Shown here: positions 1 through 10,354 of the stretch, piece after piece | How the letters are laid out: the number at the start of each line of letters is the position of its first letter | Position numbering within the stretch: the stretch's first letter is position 1 | From: Norana najaformis | Taxonomy: Eukaryota > Annelida > Clitellata > Crassiclitellata > Hormogastridae | Direction: 5' to 3' | DNA: 64,000 nt | NCBI GenBank assembly: GCA_964023275.1 | Contig: OZ029915.1 | Location: 35,088,573-35,152,572, forward strand | Translations under genes and position numbers: made by a program | Notes under the pieces: generated by a model | The model's database searches: none | The model's input: only the letters and a program-made list of their open reading frames with translations | Told to the model about the DNA's origin: nothing

Positions 1-313
1 GTTTTCACATCGCCTTTAAGTTTTTCACATTAGGTTTTGCCAGATAAGTTCATAGTCGGATTTTGAGCTTATAGCATATTGTATTTCTTTTAACAACTTA
101 AAGTATAATGAATTTTAGATTTTCAAATTATTTCATATTACCAATTTACTGTTTTACTAACAAGTAGCACAGCTACATTTATTTCAGTAGGTCTATTAGT
201 GCAATTGAACAAAAATTTATAAACTTGAGTAATTAAAAATATTTATTTTTTGTTTTTGATCAATAGCTTCCTAACCTTATTTCTTAATTAATATTTTAAC
301 TTATTTTATGCAG

Positions 314-532
314 GTGCCCAAACCGTATATGTTGGAAATCAAATTGTTCTTGGTCAAGATGGATTGCAGTGCGTGTGGTTTGTGTCTACAACAACCTCTA
401 GTGAACATTTTGTGTCCGATTCTCCAAAATTGACGATCGATCAAGCCATGCTGGATAATGCAGGATTGTACAAATGCTATGTAAATGGCCAGCTTACACT
501 TAGCTGCGAAGTCGGTGTGGTCTACAGTTGGG
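314..532 (+). CDS. Gene A, exon: Ig-like domain 1
   Basis: Exon bounded by a tatgcag acceptor and a GG|gtaaat donor, both phase 1, as usual for single-exon Ig domains. The frame reads an Ig-like fold: first Cys in LQCVWF with the Trp two residues later, then LTIDQAMLDNAGLYKCYV, which carries the D-x-G-x-Y-x-C signature around the second Cys. At about 73 residues it is short for an Ig domain, so strands at one edge may be missing or lie in an upstream exon. No signal peptide is seen; the gene starts outside the window. Family membership follows from the Cys/Trp/DxGxYxC pattern; the ligand is unknown. Confidence 0.72.
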
Positions 533-677
533 GTAAATACTTTTTAAATAAATTTTTAATATGCTGTTTTATTTGACATATTAGCTTTTGTGTTAGTAAG
601 GATTAAAATTAGGTAAAAGACTTATTTGTATTAGGTGCTTTCTAAACAGATAAGTTTTCCTGATATTTGTCTTTCAG

Positions 678-1028
678 ATCTGGATGCTCACAACTTTTGC
701 AGTGCTGAACCGGACCAGAATTTTGTCTGCCCAACAAAGGCTCCGAGTGATGTTGCCCTTAACACTGGCCAGTCCATATATGGGATCTGCAAAGTGGCAG
801 GAATTCCTGTACCTTATGTTCAATGGATGTTTTGTCCCAATGTCTGTGACAATATGTATCCTTCAAATGTCACTTCATCAGACACATGCCAGCCAATTAA
901 CAGCAGCAACGATACTTCATCATCATTTTTCATTAAGTCAAATGTGAGGCATGATGACAATGGCCTCTACGTTTGCGTGGCAACATATCTTGATGCAGTT
1001 GCAACATTTTATAATGTCTGTGTCAGTG
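678..1028 (+). CDS. Gene A, exon: Ig-like domain 2
   Basis: Phase 1-1 exon of 117 codons, with acceptor ctttcag and donor G|gtaagc. It encodes an Ig-like domain: SIYGICKVAGIPVPYVQW has the first Cys and core Trp, and VRHDDNGLYVCVATY has the D-x-G-x-Y-x-C motif. An insert between them carries extra cysteines (CPNVC, DTC) that may form additional disulfides, plus N-glycosylation sequons NVT, NSS and NDT, which places it outside the cell. The Pro-rich P-x-P-x-x-x-W stretch resembles I-set domains. It is followed by the first membrane exon, with no stalk exon recognised between. Confidence 0.78.
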
Positions 1029-2595
1029 GTAAGCTACATTTTCATATATGTTGGTAAGCTACATTTTCATATATGAATGAAGCTTGTAGAAATGCTGTCA
1101 GCTTCTCTGTAGTTTAAATAGAAATGTTTCAAGCTGATCTCAGTTAATGTACTTTTAGCTTAGACTCTGAGCTCTTCTGTTTAAAGTTTTCTTATGTTAC
1201 TTATTCACCATTCACCTTTGGATTCTTCAGTTCTGTTCTAGTACAGTTCTGTCCTTGTACATAGTTACACTGAGCACAATTTCTGTTCATTTTATGTGTG
1301 CCGATACACTTCTTAAAACAAGAAGCTCAGAAAACAGTATATCTACTACATTAAAAATCTAATTCTTCGGTTTTACCTGATGTTTGTCCTGAAATTGTAC
1401 TCTGGTTCACATAAAAAAATGCAAACACTATTACAGGTGCAAACTTCAATTAGAAAATAAATTAAATTTTATAGTAATATCCGAAAATAAAATCTTGCAG
1501 CTGGCAGGAGAATGTGAGGTTGCAATTTTTTGCTTCCCGTTAAACAGCTCATCTATAACTATAAAATCCAAGGTAACTCTCATCTCACAAATCAAATGGT
1601 GATCAGTTGTTGCTCGCTCATTTTTATCTTTTTGTACTTGATCTTTATTGAAACCCTGAAATACACATAATATTCAGATCATTGGGTCTACATTTGTAAA
1701 CAGTAAAGTATAGCCTGACTTACCAAGTTGGATATTGGAAAATTTTAATGATTTGTTTATAATTTACTTTGGTGCACCAATATGGTGAAGTTTCTTTTCA
1801 GTTTTCTATGAATGGTCTTTGTTTTTGCTTTTGTTTTGATGTGCCGGGTAACCAGATTTATTTTAGTTCTGCTTACCAAAATATCATTTGCACAAATATA
1901 GCTTTTAGTTTAAATAGGTTTCAGCTGTATTCTTCCATGCACATGTTGATAGAAGGAAGAAATGAAGCTTGATACTTCAGTTTCTTCTTGGGTGACTCGG
2001 TGTTTCTTTGTTTTATTGAGTGCCTGTGAATAAACTGATTCCAGCGACTTAACGTTTTTGTGCATTGTGGTAAAGAGTCTTAACAGGTACTCAGTCGAAA
2101 CAAAATTTATAATTAGGAAGGGTCAGATTCAGTTCCAGGTCAAGATTCATGTCAGACAGCTATGGTGGATGGTATTTGGAATTGGAGCGACGAGAGAGAT
2201 AAGGGGAAGAAAAGGAATCAGAAGTAGGATTTGTGGAAGAGGAGTGTTCAGTTTTGAGTGAAGACCTGCTCAGAGATTGCAAGAGGTGAAGCATTGGTGA
2301 GTTCGTAGGATGAATACAGTTACTGATGTTTGTGCTGCATTCCAAAATGAAACAATTCTAGTCTAATCTAATGTGAAGGCTTTTCCTAGTGTATAGTTAT
2401 CATAATAAATAAAGCAACAGTCAATGGTTGCTTCAAAGTAGAACCAATAAGTGATCATAAACATGACGAGAGAGGCCAGAGGGAAAGGTAAGCAACCTGG
2501 AATACGTACATTTTCAACCTATATTTGAATTATATTGATAAAAATGTTTAGATATAAATTTATGAGGGTAACTCTGTCTGTCTGTGTTCTTTCAG
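1029..2595 (+). other. Intron of gene A with one repeat relic
   Basis: AT-rich intron between the second Ig-like exon and the first membrane exon. A splice-flanked open stretch at 1501-1572 is open only in phase 0, so it does not fit this phase-1 gene. The only other feature seen is the interspersed repeat at 2085-2262. Confidence 0.6.
2085..2262 (+). repeat. Interspersed repeat family R1, partial copy
   Basis: Shares the ordered blocks aaacaaaat, ttccaggtcaagat, acagctatggtggatggt, ttggaattggagcg and agagagataag with copies at 17456-17690 and 59395-59620. The 5' block found in the longer copies (atcgtaatcgtaa, then tacagcgccc) is missing here. Confidence 0.7.
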
Positions 2596-2739
2596 CTCCA
2601 CATACATGTTCTGGCACTTGGGTGAAGTGGTGGCATTGGTACCAAGCTGCGGTTGCAATAGTCACAGTAGACATTATAGCTGCAATATGTTTTCTTGTGA
2701 TGGTCATTGTCATCTGGATCGACAATGACACAAAAATCA
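2596..2739 (+). CDS. Gene A, exon: membrane segment 1
   Basis: Phase 1-1 exon (acceptor gttctttcag, donor A|gtaaga). After a short extracellular part with one Cys (APHTCSGTWVKWWHWY), a roughly 25-residue hydrophobic helix follows (AAVAIVTVDIIAAICFLVMV and on), ending IVIWIDNDTKI. The aromatic WWHW cluster just before the helix fits a membrane-interface position. It is the first of five hydrophobic segments in consecutive exons. Confidence 0.75.
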
Positions 2740-3198
2740 GTAAGAGCTTTAGATGTTAACTATGGGTGTTTACGATGTTCAGGTTGTTTTTTTCTTTGTG
2801 AAAATCTATTCAAACAATTTGTATGGTGCCATTGTCTGTGCTAATGAAAATGATGAATTATTTGTAATGTAATTGTATATATTCTGTGAGTTTCCGATGA
2901 TTGTGACCAGGCTTACTAGTCAAATATATGTAAAATATTTAACTACAGTATGTCTGTGAATAGAAATCTTAATGATATTTGAATAATCATAATCAGTAAT
3001 AGTAACATCATGAAGATTAGAAATCAATCAAAAGCCATTATCATCAAAATGTTATAATATAAAGCGTTACTGTCATAACTTTGTATTATCCACATTCCTT
3101 AAACATAACAGACTTAGGCATTTGCTTCTTATTGATACTTTGTTTCTTTAAAATATATAATGTTTGAATCCTGCAAACTATTTTCATTTTATTTTCAG

Positions 3199-3248
3199 CA
3201 TTTTGCAGTCGACTTTTGCTGATAGTTCTAAATCACTGTGTGTTGCTG
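3199..3248 (+). CDS. Gene A, exon: membrane segment 2, first half
   Basis: Short exon with acceptor ttattttcag and donor ctg|gtaagt; phase 1 start, phase 0 end. It encodes TFCSRLLLIVLNHCVLL. The helix continues in the next exon across a phase-0 intron, the only non-phase-1 junction before the last exons. The two exons form one symmetric phase 1-1 cassette. Confidence 0.62.
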
Positions 3249-3542
3249 GTAAGTTTCCATTTCCATTTAATATTAACCAGTCATCTGGAAATTTGTATCT
3301 GTTGAACTAAAACTGTAAGGTTAGATGAAGTCTTTTGCTAAGTGTTGATCATAATGGTAAGTTTGATTTATAAAACTTCATATAATTGCATTATTTTATA
3401 AATTAAAAAAATTACCTTCACACATCTTGCACAGCTTGCATAAAATATACATATTAACACAATCACTGAGAAAATTAATGCAATCATTGATGCAAACTGA
3501 CCTGCTGAAAACAATTCTTATAATTTTTTGTCAAATTTTCAG

Positions 3543-3597
3543 ATACTGGCAGCAATGATGATTATTGGTTGTGCCATTTGCCTAAACAGAGACTCAG
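3543..3597 (+). CDS. Gene A, exon: membrane segment 2, second half
   Basis: Acceptor aaattttcag, donor G|gtatgt; phase 0 start, phase 1 end. It encodes ILAAMMIIGCAICLNRDS and completes the helix begun at 3199. The hydrophilic end NRDS would form a short loop before the third segment. Confidence 0.62.
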
Positions 3598-4011
3598 GTA
3601 TGTTTTCTCTTACTACATTGAAATTGCTTCAAATTCATAAAGGTGCTATATTAGCTCAATTTTTAATTTTTTTCTGAAAAGACCTCATTTGATGAATATT
3701 AAATTTTCCTTATATAAGAATGGTAAATCATATATTTCAATTTGAAATATTTTGGTAGAATATAATGAAATTCTGGTTATAGCTTGCATAGATTTGCAGA
3801 ATGGAAAACTAAAACATAAATCCTAAATTAACTTATTTTACCTTTTTCTTTACATTGTATTTCGGTTTTTGTGTCAATCTATGCACAGTCCTTTGAGACA
3901 ATGTACACAAGCACTTGGCATAAGAAGTATGGTTGTGGAACAGAATAATCTGATTTGATATCATAAATATCACAGTTATGAAAGACACGATGAATGTCTT
4001 TTGATTTGCAG

Positions 4012-4116
4012 ATTCAGTGGCTGTCCAGTGGGAGACCGGAGTTATCGTTATGTTTGTTTTGTTGTTCTTTTTTGGCATTTTATCAGCCATTGTGACTGGT
4101 CTTTTCAAGTGTAAAG
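4012..4116 (+). CDS. Gene A, exon: membrane segment 3
   Basis: Phase 1-1 exon (acceptor gatttgcag, donor G|gtaaac). It encodes DSVAVQWETG, a hydrophobic stretch (VIVMFVLLFFFGILSAIVTG) and the basic end LFKCK. The acidic or neutral side before the helix and the Lys/Cys side after it follow the positive-inside rule for an outside-to-inside span. Confidence 0.72.
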
Positions 4117-5148
4117 GTAAACATCTCATTAAAATTTAATACTAAAATGCTTCATCTGATCCTTGGAAATGAGGCAGTGAGCTGTTTGCCCAATATACTT
4201 GCAGGGGTCACTGTTGGTGATAGAGGTCAGTCAGCTCATTGTTTAAAGACGTTCTTACCGGTATTTCCCAGGGTCTATCATGCTGGATGTGCCTCTGAGT
4301 AGTTTGTTCTGTAAGAAGCGCTATATAAGTTATCAAATACAATACAATAAAATGCTTGCGTAAAATAAAATAAGGATGATACTGTTGCCATTTAAGATGC
4401 TTTGCACTAGTTAAGTGCTTGATTACACAATATACATTAATGCAATCAGGCATTTATATAGCACCACTTTAAGAACTTCAGCACACACTTCTGTGAATGT
4501 TGTATTTTAATTTCTTGTCACATTTTTATATAAAATAATCTCTTTAACAGCTACATAATCAGTTTTGACCTGTGAATTATAATTTTTTTGGTGATAATTT
4601 TGTCTTTCTCTACTGCTAAGATAATTATTTATTTCTTGTCTGTATTGATTTCCAGACCTTCACTGTTCATCTGATTATCTCTTTGTGGTTGTGCCAAAGT
4701 TAGAACCGCTCTTCGTGGATGAGTTGTTTGAGTTGCTGGACATAACATTTGGAACTTTCTTCCTGCAGTTTTTCATTCTGCTCAGTCTCTCTTGTCACAT
4801 CAGTCTCAACTTAAAACTTACCTTTTTCCGTTGGCTTATCCCCAATAAGCTGCCTCTCTGTTTCAGGGACTGATTTTCTAGATACTGGCCTGACTGCAGT
4901 TTGGTTTTGGTGTGCCATCAGTTGATGCCTTGTGCATTAGACACTGGCGCTATAAAATTTGTAAATACAATACAGTTAAAAGCACTGTGAAATTTTGGTG
5001 AATAAATAATTTGGTGAATGAAAGATTGAGGTATAAATACATGTGAAAAACCACTGATTGATGTGGTCAAACTGTTGGATGAATGTCTAAGTTTCATGTT
5101 CACTGTTTATTAAGTAGTTTTCTTCATTTAATATTGCCACTGTTTTAG

Positions 5149-5250
5149 GAAAAGTGCATCTGATTGTTGTCATTGTGTGGGATGTTGTTACCATTCTGGT
5201 TGCATTTGCCACATTAATATGGACCTTGGTGAATATGAGCCACTGTAGAT
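5149..5250 (+). CDS. Gene A, exon: membrane segment 4
   Basis: Phase 1-1 exon (acceptor ctgttttag, donor T|gtgagc). It encodes GKVHLIVVIVWDVVTILVAF, then ATLIWTLVNMSHCR. A charged Asp lies inside the helix, and a possible N-glycosylation sequon (NMS) after it would suit an extracellular position. Confidence 0.7.
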
Positions 5251-5639
5251 GTGAGCTTTTCCACTAATTTTTTATACTTTGCTAATTTATTTTTATACTT
5301 CAACATTTTAGAAGGTTTACTGTTTCTAACGTCTTGCAGTTTGCTTGCCGGTAATCTTTAAATAATATAAAGTATCGGAAAATGCAATATACAGATATCC
5401 AGATACATAAACAAGCATGCATTGTTTAAACTTGTGTCTGCATTAAGTCAAAATTTTGAAGTAATTTATTAAAAATTGTCTGCTAATATTATTACTACTA
5501 AAACACCATATTTCTTATTCATCAGTTAGCACTATGTTTGCTTAAGTCTCATTTGAAGTACAAGCCATTTCTATTTAATTTCTGCAAATGCACACTTGTC
5601 TTCTGTTCCTGGTAAGCTTCGGTCAGGTGTTTGTTGCAG

Positions 5640-5768
5640 CTACCCGGACAAGCGGGGACAGTGACAAATGGTCATGGGAGATTTTCCTCATTGCTTTGGC
5701 AATCGCTGTCTTGGTGTTTGTCCTGTTGACTCTTATTTGGTACATTCGACGAAAGAAACATTGCAAAT
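5640..5768 (+). CDS. Gene A, exon: membrane segment 5
   Basis: Phase 1-1 exon (acceptor gtttgttgcag, donor AAAT|gtaaga). The hydrophilic start STRTSGDSDKWSWE is followed by a long helix (IFLIALAIAVLVFVLLTLIW) and the basic stop-transfer YIRRKKHCK. The last base is a T. Joined to tail exons starting GC or GT it makes a Cys codon, extending the motif to KKHCKC. Joined directly to the exon starting AA at 8686 it would make TAA, a stop. This is the most typical single-pass anchor of the five. Confidence 0.75.
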
Positions 5769-6146
5769 GTAAGACTCTCTGGCTTTTAAAAGCATAAATT
5801 CTGATTTTGCTCATACATATAATAAGAAAAAAACCGAATTTATAGTTCAAATATTTCTTTAATGATTCATGTTATCTAAAAATTGTTTTATCTACAGATG
5901 TTTGGTCATTAAGCATTATAGTCAACTTCAGTATTCCAGATATTTGTATTTTCAGTCAAAGTTCATTCTACATTTTTCAGTGTATATCTCAAAGCAAATT
6001 GATTTAGTGCTATATTAATTTTGCACTGTGATTCACCATGTCCTGAATCCTCTTTATTTACCATATAATAACAAGATCCTGTTGTTGTAAAAATATAAAC
6101 TGGTTGAAAAAGTGTAAACCAGTAGAAACTTTTGGGGTTTCTGTAG

Positions 6147-6302
6147 GCTGTGGTGGAACTTCCAGATGGGATTGTCATTTCTCCTCGAGAAATTGTTGTT
6201 CCTGCTGCAAAAACAGCAACAGAGAAAGAATCACAGTGGAGTCTGCATCTGAGATAAAAGATGAAAGACAAAAATACCATACCAGACACGGGGAACGAAT
6301 GG
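6147..6302 (+). CDS. Gene A, cytoplasmic-tail exon T1
   Basis: Acceptor gggtttctgtag; phase 1 start. It reads GCGGTSRWDCHF, then the cluster SRNCCSCCKNSNRERI and a charged stretch (SEIKDERQKYHTRHGERM). Juxtamembrane Cys clusters of this kind are commonly palmitoylated; that is inference. The donor G|gtatct keeps phase 1. Without splicing the frame stops at 6329-6331, so this may instead be an alternative last exon. Confidence 0.55.
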
Positions 6303-6339
6303 GTATCTATCACCTACTTAACATGACTTAACGTAACAA

Positions 6340-6565
6340 AATTTTAAGTGGTTCAGAAAACATGTGATCTGTCTTAGCACCACTGCAAATTAACCCGGAA
6401 GGATTACCAACCAATCCTTCCAGCTTCTTCTTACAAGCCGTGATAGTGTCCACTGAGACAGTATTATCATCCAAGCTATTGCACAGGTCTACAATTCTTG
6501 CACTGAAGAATTTCTGTCCTAGTGTATCTTCTGCACCTTTTGTTAAACCTTATGAGTATCAACAA
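6340..6565 (-). mobile_element. CR1-like LINE, 3' end relic in an intron
   Basis: Read on the minus strand, the stretch gives, with frame breaks, the usual end of a CR1-type reverse-transcriptase ORF: ARIVDLCNSLDDNTVSVDT, then a Lys-rich helix and a short 3' tail. The same arrangement is found at 49255-50350. It is a 5'-truncated insertion in the intron after tail exon T1. Confidence 0.65.
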
Positions 6566-7445
6566 ATGAGTCTGTGAAAAAGTCATATTTTATTTATTTT
6601 AGCAGTCTAAACTTAGTTCAGTACTGGGTAAATGTCTTAAGGGTGCTGTATAAATACCAGGTACATACATACATACAACTTCAGTGCATCTGGTTCAACA
6701 AAGTCTGCCTTTTCTTTGGGGTTAGCAGATGAGTACTGGTGGATGTTAGAATGTGTAAGAAGGTGTCCTGGTGTGTAACAACATGTGACTCAGTCACATG
6801 GACACGTTTGAAGGAATGCATTTTAGCATTCCTATCCTAACTTGATTGAATGACTGCTTGTGGATATGGATACCAGGTGGTAGGCTAATCTATACAGAAT
6901 GATCCAGTAAATGTGGACTCCGTGAACAACGATCATCTTATTGTGTGCTTTCTGCTAGAATGTGAAGGTGTCCATGAGTTGCTGAGCACATGTGATGCCA
7001 GTTGTGAAAAGAAGAAATTTGCATGCATAATCTGATGAGGTGCTCTGGGCCAAATGGTGAAGGCAGTTGTTAACCAGCAACCCCATCCTGTACTTGATTC
7101 CATAGCTGATAGGGAGCCCATTGAAGTTCATCATGTTGAGTTTCTGTGACATGATTGCATTTATGCTTATGCATGATTAGTCATGCAGGGGCTTTGAGAA
7201 CAGGCTAGGAACAGGTTATTATATATGTTAGAGTTTTTTTTAAAGTTGACTTTTAATACTTTACTTTGCTTGCTTTGTTGCTGCTTTTCAGTGGACTAGT
7301 TACTCTGTTATTGATTTTGAGAAAACAAATCAAATTTTCAGGTTAACTCTGTCAACCTTAGTCTTATGGTTTACCATTCAGCTTGACATGAGTGCTTCGT
7401 CCAGTTCTTCTCATATCATGTGATTTGGTTTGCTATATTTTGAAG

Positions 7446-7601
7446 GTTGTCTTTGTTGCTTCTGCGGATTTTGCAAACGAAAAGTTGGAGATGATCCGGA
7501 GCTGGACTGTAAAACAAATAAGCAGTCAGAGCACAACAAAACTTATGGAGAAAGCAGCAGAACATCTCCCAATAGAAAACAGACTAAACCTTATAAGTCG
7601 G
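7446..7601 (+). CDS. Gene A, cytoplasmic-tail exon T2
   Basis: Acceptor atattttgaag, phase 1. It encodes GCLCCFCGFCKRK, then hydrophilic VGDDPELDCKTNKQ and more Ser/Lys-rich sequence ending KPYKS. Five Cys in ten residues next to the membrane would suit multiple acylation or metal binding. The donor G|gttagc is weak; without splicing the frame stops at 7604-7606 (SG stop), so T2 may also be a terminal exon. Confidence 0.5.
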
Positions 7602-7990
7602 GTTAGCATCTGATGATTTAAAAGAAGCTGAATATAAACTGAATTGCATAAAAGAATTGCATAAAACCACATCATTATGTCTTTTATCATTTTATGTTGA
7701 AATATCTATACTGTGATCATGGTGTTTCCTCTTATTTCAGGATTATAAAAAAAATGTAAAAAAGTTACAGTAGTATCTCTTCATTACATGAGGCTTTCCC
7801 TTGAAATCATTAAGTGAATTCCAGTGTAACAATGTTACCATTTGTCCAACAAAATTCTGTGGAATATTCTTATGTTATACATGTACTTCATATTTCACAT
7901 CAGCATGCATGTTAACATATATAAGGATGCGCATATATGAAAATCTTAAAACTCAGCTTTTGTGTGCATTGTATTTTTCTGTTGGTCAAG

Positions 7991-8170
7991 GTTGCTGTGA
8001 CAAGAGAGGTTATCGTGATCTACCCTGGGTCAGTTGTGTTCCTGTTTGTTCCTGTTGCAAATGTAAAGCCATGGATGATGAGGAACAAATTTCTAAAGCA
8101 GACAGTGAGGAAGAAGATAGAAGCCAAAATCCTGCTCGTGGGCACCCACACAACCAAAAGAAATTGCAAA
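7991..8170 (+). CDS. Gene A, tail exon T3a (first copy)
   Basis: Phase 1-1, 180 bp, acceptor gttggtcaag, donor A|gtaaaa. It encodes GCCDKRGYRDLPWVSC, then VPVCSCCKCKAMDDEEQISK, then an acidic/polar stretch with SEEEDRSQN and a His/Lys-rich end. The order (Cys cluster, basic residues, DDEE, charged tail) is shared with T4 and T5, so these exons look like one diversified family. DSEEED is a possible casein-kinase-2 site by pattern. Confidence 0.65.
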
Positions 8171-8353
8171 GTAAAAAAACAGTTTTTTCTTTTAAAATGA
8201 AGCTAATTTATTGCATCACCAAGTTAGAAATGTATAGTCATTGCAGTTTGGCTGAAGTGAAAACATGATGACAGTAATACAACACGAGGGCAACCCTTTC
8301 TTAACTAGTGACTTGACTCGACAACAAGCTGTCTCTTTCACTTTTTGTACCAG

Positions 8354-8394
8354 GTTTTGAATTGGAGAAAAACAGACCAGCCAGCACATTATAA
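8354..8394 (+). CDS. Gene A, alternative terminal exon (first copy)
   Basis: Acceptor ctttttgtaccag. Entered in phase 1 from T3a, it reads SFELEKNRPASTL and then stop TAA at 8392-8394. An AATAAA lies 139 bases beyond the stop. Splicing T3a to this exon would give a receptor with a short distinct C-terminus. The alternative is that this is intron and T3a joins T4a. A longer phase-0 reading is open to TGA near 8505 but does not match the phase of T3a. Confidence 0.4.
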
Positions 8395-8532
8395 ATCAGG
8401 GGTATGCCACTGGAATGATATCAGAGGCTTTCACAGCAAGAGTAGAGCCTATCTGGCTGAAATTGACATGAAAGCCTCTGCTGAAACTGTAGGACTTAGT
8501 TATTGAATATCTGAATGCATGAATTCATGTAG

Positions 8533-8538
8533 AATAAA
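8533..8538 (+). terminator. Candidate poly(A) signal, first copy
   Basis: AATAAA 139 bases after the stop of the alternative terminal exon, kept in the second copy at 9918-9923. Confidence 0.4.
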
Positions 8539-8685
8539 TCCATCTAGAGCTTTAGTCTAGTTATTGTTAATTAACATACTATTACAACCATTTTGATGAA
8601 TTCATGTAGTTCATGCAGTTCGATATGCAATTACTTAGCTGTGCTTGTGATGGCACACAGCTTCACACTTGTCTGTATATTGCAG

Positions 8686-8880
8686 AAACTTCACAAAGTC
8701 ACTATGACAGTGATAATAATCGTGATTATTATCCCCCCCTTGTCTGCTGTGCGCCAAGTATGTGCAGCAAACGTAAAGCTAGAGATGATCAGGAACGAAT
8801 TTCCAAGTTGGATGATCAGGATGAGGAAGATGGTCACAAGAACTCTGATAAACAGTCAAATAAAAAGAAAAAATTGAAAG
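8686..8880 (+). CDS. Gene A, tail exon T4a (first copy)
   Basis: Phase 1-1, 195 bp, acceptor tgtatattgcag, donor G|gtacat. It encodes ETSQSHYDSDNNRDYYPPLV, then CCAPSMCSKRKARDDQERIS, then KLDDQDEEDGHKN and a Lys-rich end. The DDxE...ISKxD...EED arrangement matches T3. Two Tyr-rich patches precede the Cys cluster. Because it starts AA, it cannot follow the membrane-5 exon directly (T+AA is a stop) but can follow any exon ending in G or A. Confidence 0.62.
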
Positions 8881-9377
8881 GTACATTGTTGAATTAAAGC
8901 ATACAAATTTATGCTATGCAAATTAGGATCAAGAATATTTCATTTGAAAACTTCATCTATCTGCATGATTTAAAAGAATTAATTTGAATATTTGTTGAAA
9001 TATTAAACTGAATATACACTGAATTGCATCAAAGAATTGCATAAAACCACAGCATTATGTCTTTTATCATTTTATGTTGAAATATCTATACTGCGATCAC
9101 GGTGTTTTCCTCTTTTTTCAGGATTATGACAAAATGTAAAAAGTTACAGTAGTATCTCTTCATTACATGAGGCTTTCCCATGAAATCATTAAGTGAATTC
9201 CAGTGTAACAAGGTTACCATTTGGCCAACAAAATTCTGTGGAATATTCTTGTTATTTTTGTACTTCATATTTACATCAGCATGCATGTTAACATATATAA
9301 GGATGCGCATATATGAAAATCTTAAAACTCAGCTTTGCCTAAACTTTAGTGTGCGTTGTATTTTTCTATTGGTCAAG

Positions 9378-9557
9378 GTTGCTGTGACAAGAGAGGCTAT
9401 CGTGATCTACCCTGGGTCAGTTGTGTTCCTGTTTGTTCCTGTTGCAAATGTAAAGCCACGGATGATGAGGAACAAAATTCTAAAGCAGACAGTGAGGAAG
9501 AAGATAGAAGCCAAAATCCTGCTCGTGGGCACCCACACAACCAAAAGAAATTGCAAA
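9378..9557 (+). CDS. Gene A, tail exon T3b (second copy)
   Basis: Duplicate of T3a with the same 180-bp length, phase and splice signals. Two residue changes are evident: the Met before DDEE is Thr, and Ile in EEQIS is Asn. Keeping the reading frame and both splice sites indicates that the duplicate is still functional or very young. Confidence 0.62.
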
Positions 9558-9738
9558 GTAAAAAAACAGTTTTTTCTTTTATAATGAAGCTAATTTATTG
9601 CATCACCAAGATAGAAATGTAGTCAGTGCAGTTTGGCTGAAGTGAAAAAATGGTGACAGTAATACTGCATGAGGGCAACCCTTTCTTAACTAGTGACTTG
9701 ACTCAACAACAAACTGTCGCTTTTGCTTTTTGTACCAG

Positions 9739-9779
9739 GTTTTGAATTGGAGAAAAACAGACCAACCAACACATTATAA
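9739..9779 (+). CDS. Gene A, alternative terminal exon (second copy)
   Basis: Copy of 8354-8394 with the same acceptor. It reads SFELEKNRPTNTL, then TAA at 9777-9779. AATAAA follows at 9918-9923. Confidence 0.38.
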
Positions 9780-9917
9780 ATCAGGGGTATGCCACTGGAA
9801 TGATATCAGAGGCTTTCGCAGCAAGAGTAGAGCCTATCTGGCTGAAATTGACATGAAAGCCTCTGCTGAAACTGTAGGACTTGGTTATTGAATATCTGAA
9901 TGCATGAATTCATGTAG

Positions 9918-9923
9918 AATAAA
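9918..9923 (+). terminator. Candidate poly(A) signal, second copy
   Basis: AATAAA after the second alternative terminal exon, in the same relative place as in copy one. Confidence 0.38.
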
Positions 9924-10075
9924 TCCATCTAGAGCTTTAGTCTAGTTATTGTTAATTAACAAATACTATAAAAACAACCATTTTGATGAATTCATATAGT
10001 TCGTGTAGTTCAATATGCAATTGCTTAGCTGTGCTTGTGATGGCACACAGCTTCACACTTGTCTGTATATTGCAG

Positions 10076-10270
10076 AAACTTCACAAAGTCACTATGACAG
10101 TGATAATAATCGTGATTTTTATCCCCCCCTTGTCTGCTGTGCGCCAAGTATGTGCAGCAAACGTAAAGCTAGAGATGATCAGGAACGAATTTCCAAGTTG
10201 GATGATCAGGATGAGGAAGATGGTCACAAGAACTCTGATAAACAGTCAAATAAAAAGAAAAAATTGAAAG
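10076..10270 (+). CDS. Gene A, tail exon T4b (second copy)
   Basis: Duplicate of T4a with the same 195-bp length and splice sites. The one clear protein change is Tyr to Phe in NNRDYYPP, which removes one possible phosphorylation site. Confidence 0.6.
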
Positions 10271-10354
10271 GTACATTGTTGAATTAAAGCATACAAATTT
10301 TATGCTATGCAAATTAGGATTAAGAATATTTCCTTTGAAAACTTCATCTATCTG

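Larger units (their letters stand above)
7616..10354 (+). repeat. 1.39-kb tandem duplication inside gene A
   Basis: Two nearly identical copies, about 7616-8967 and 8968-10354. The offset grows from 1379 to 1390 bp because of small indels. Both begin with a gatttaaaagaa block. Each copy carries one T3 tail exon, one stop-bearing terminal exon with AATAAA, and one T4 tail exon. Differences are scattered single bases and short indels, so the duplication is fairly recent. Confidence 0.92.

Noticed and set aside
1501..1572. Splice-flanked open stretch (acceptor aatcttgcag, donor AAG|gtaact) reading AGECEVAIFCFPLNSSSITI
   Set aside because: Open only in phase 0, while the flanking exons need phase 1; probably a dead or cryptic exon.
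4656..4872. Open frame after a gatttccag acceptor, between membrane exons 3 and 4
   Set aside because: Its phase-1 reading ends in a stop without a usable donor and has no clean helix; the reverse strand gives only a broken coiled-coil-like frame.
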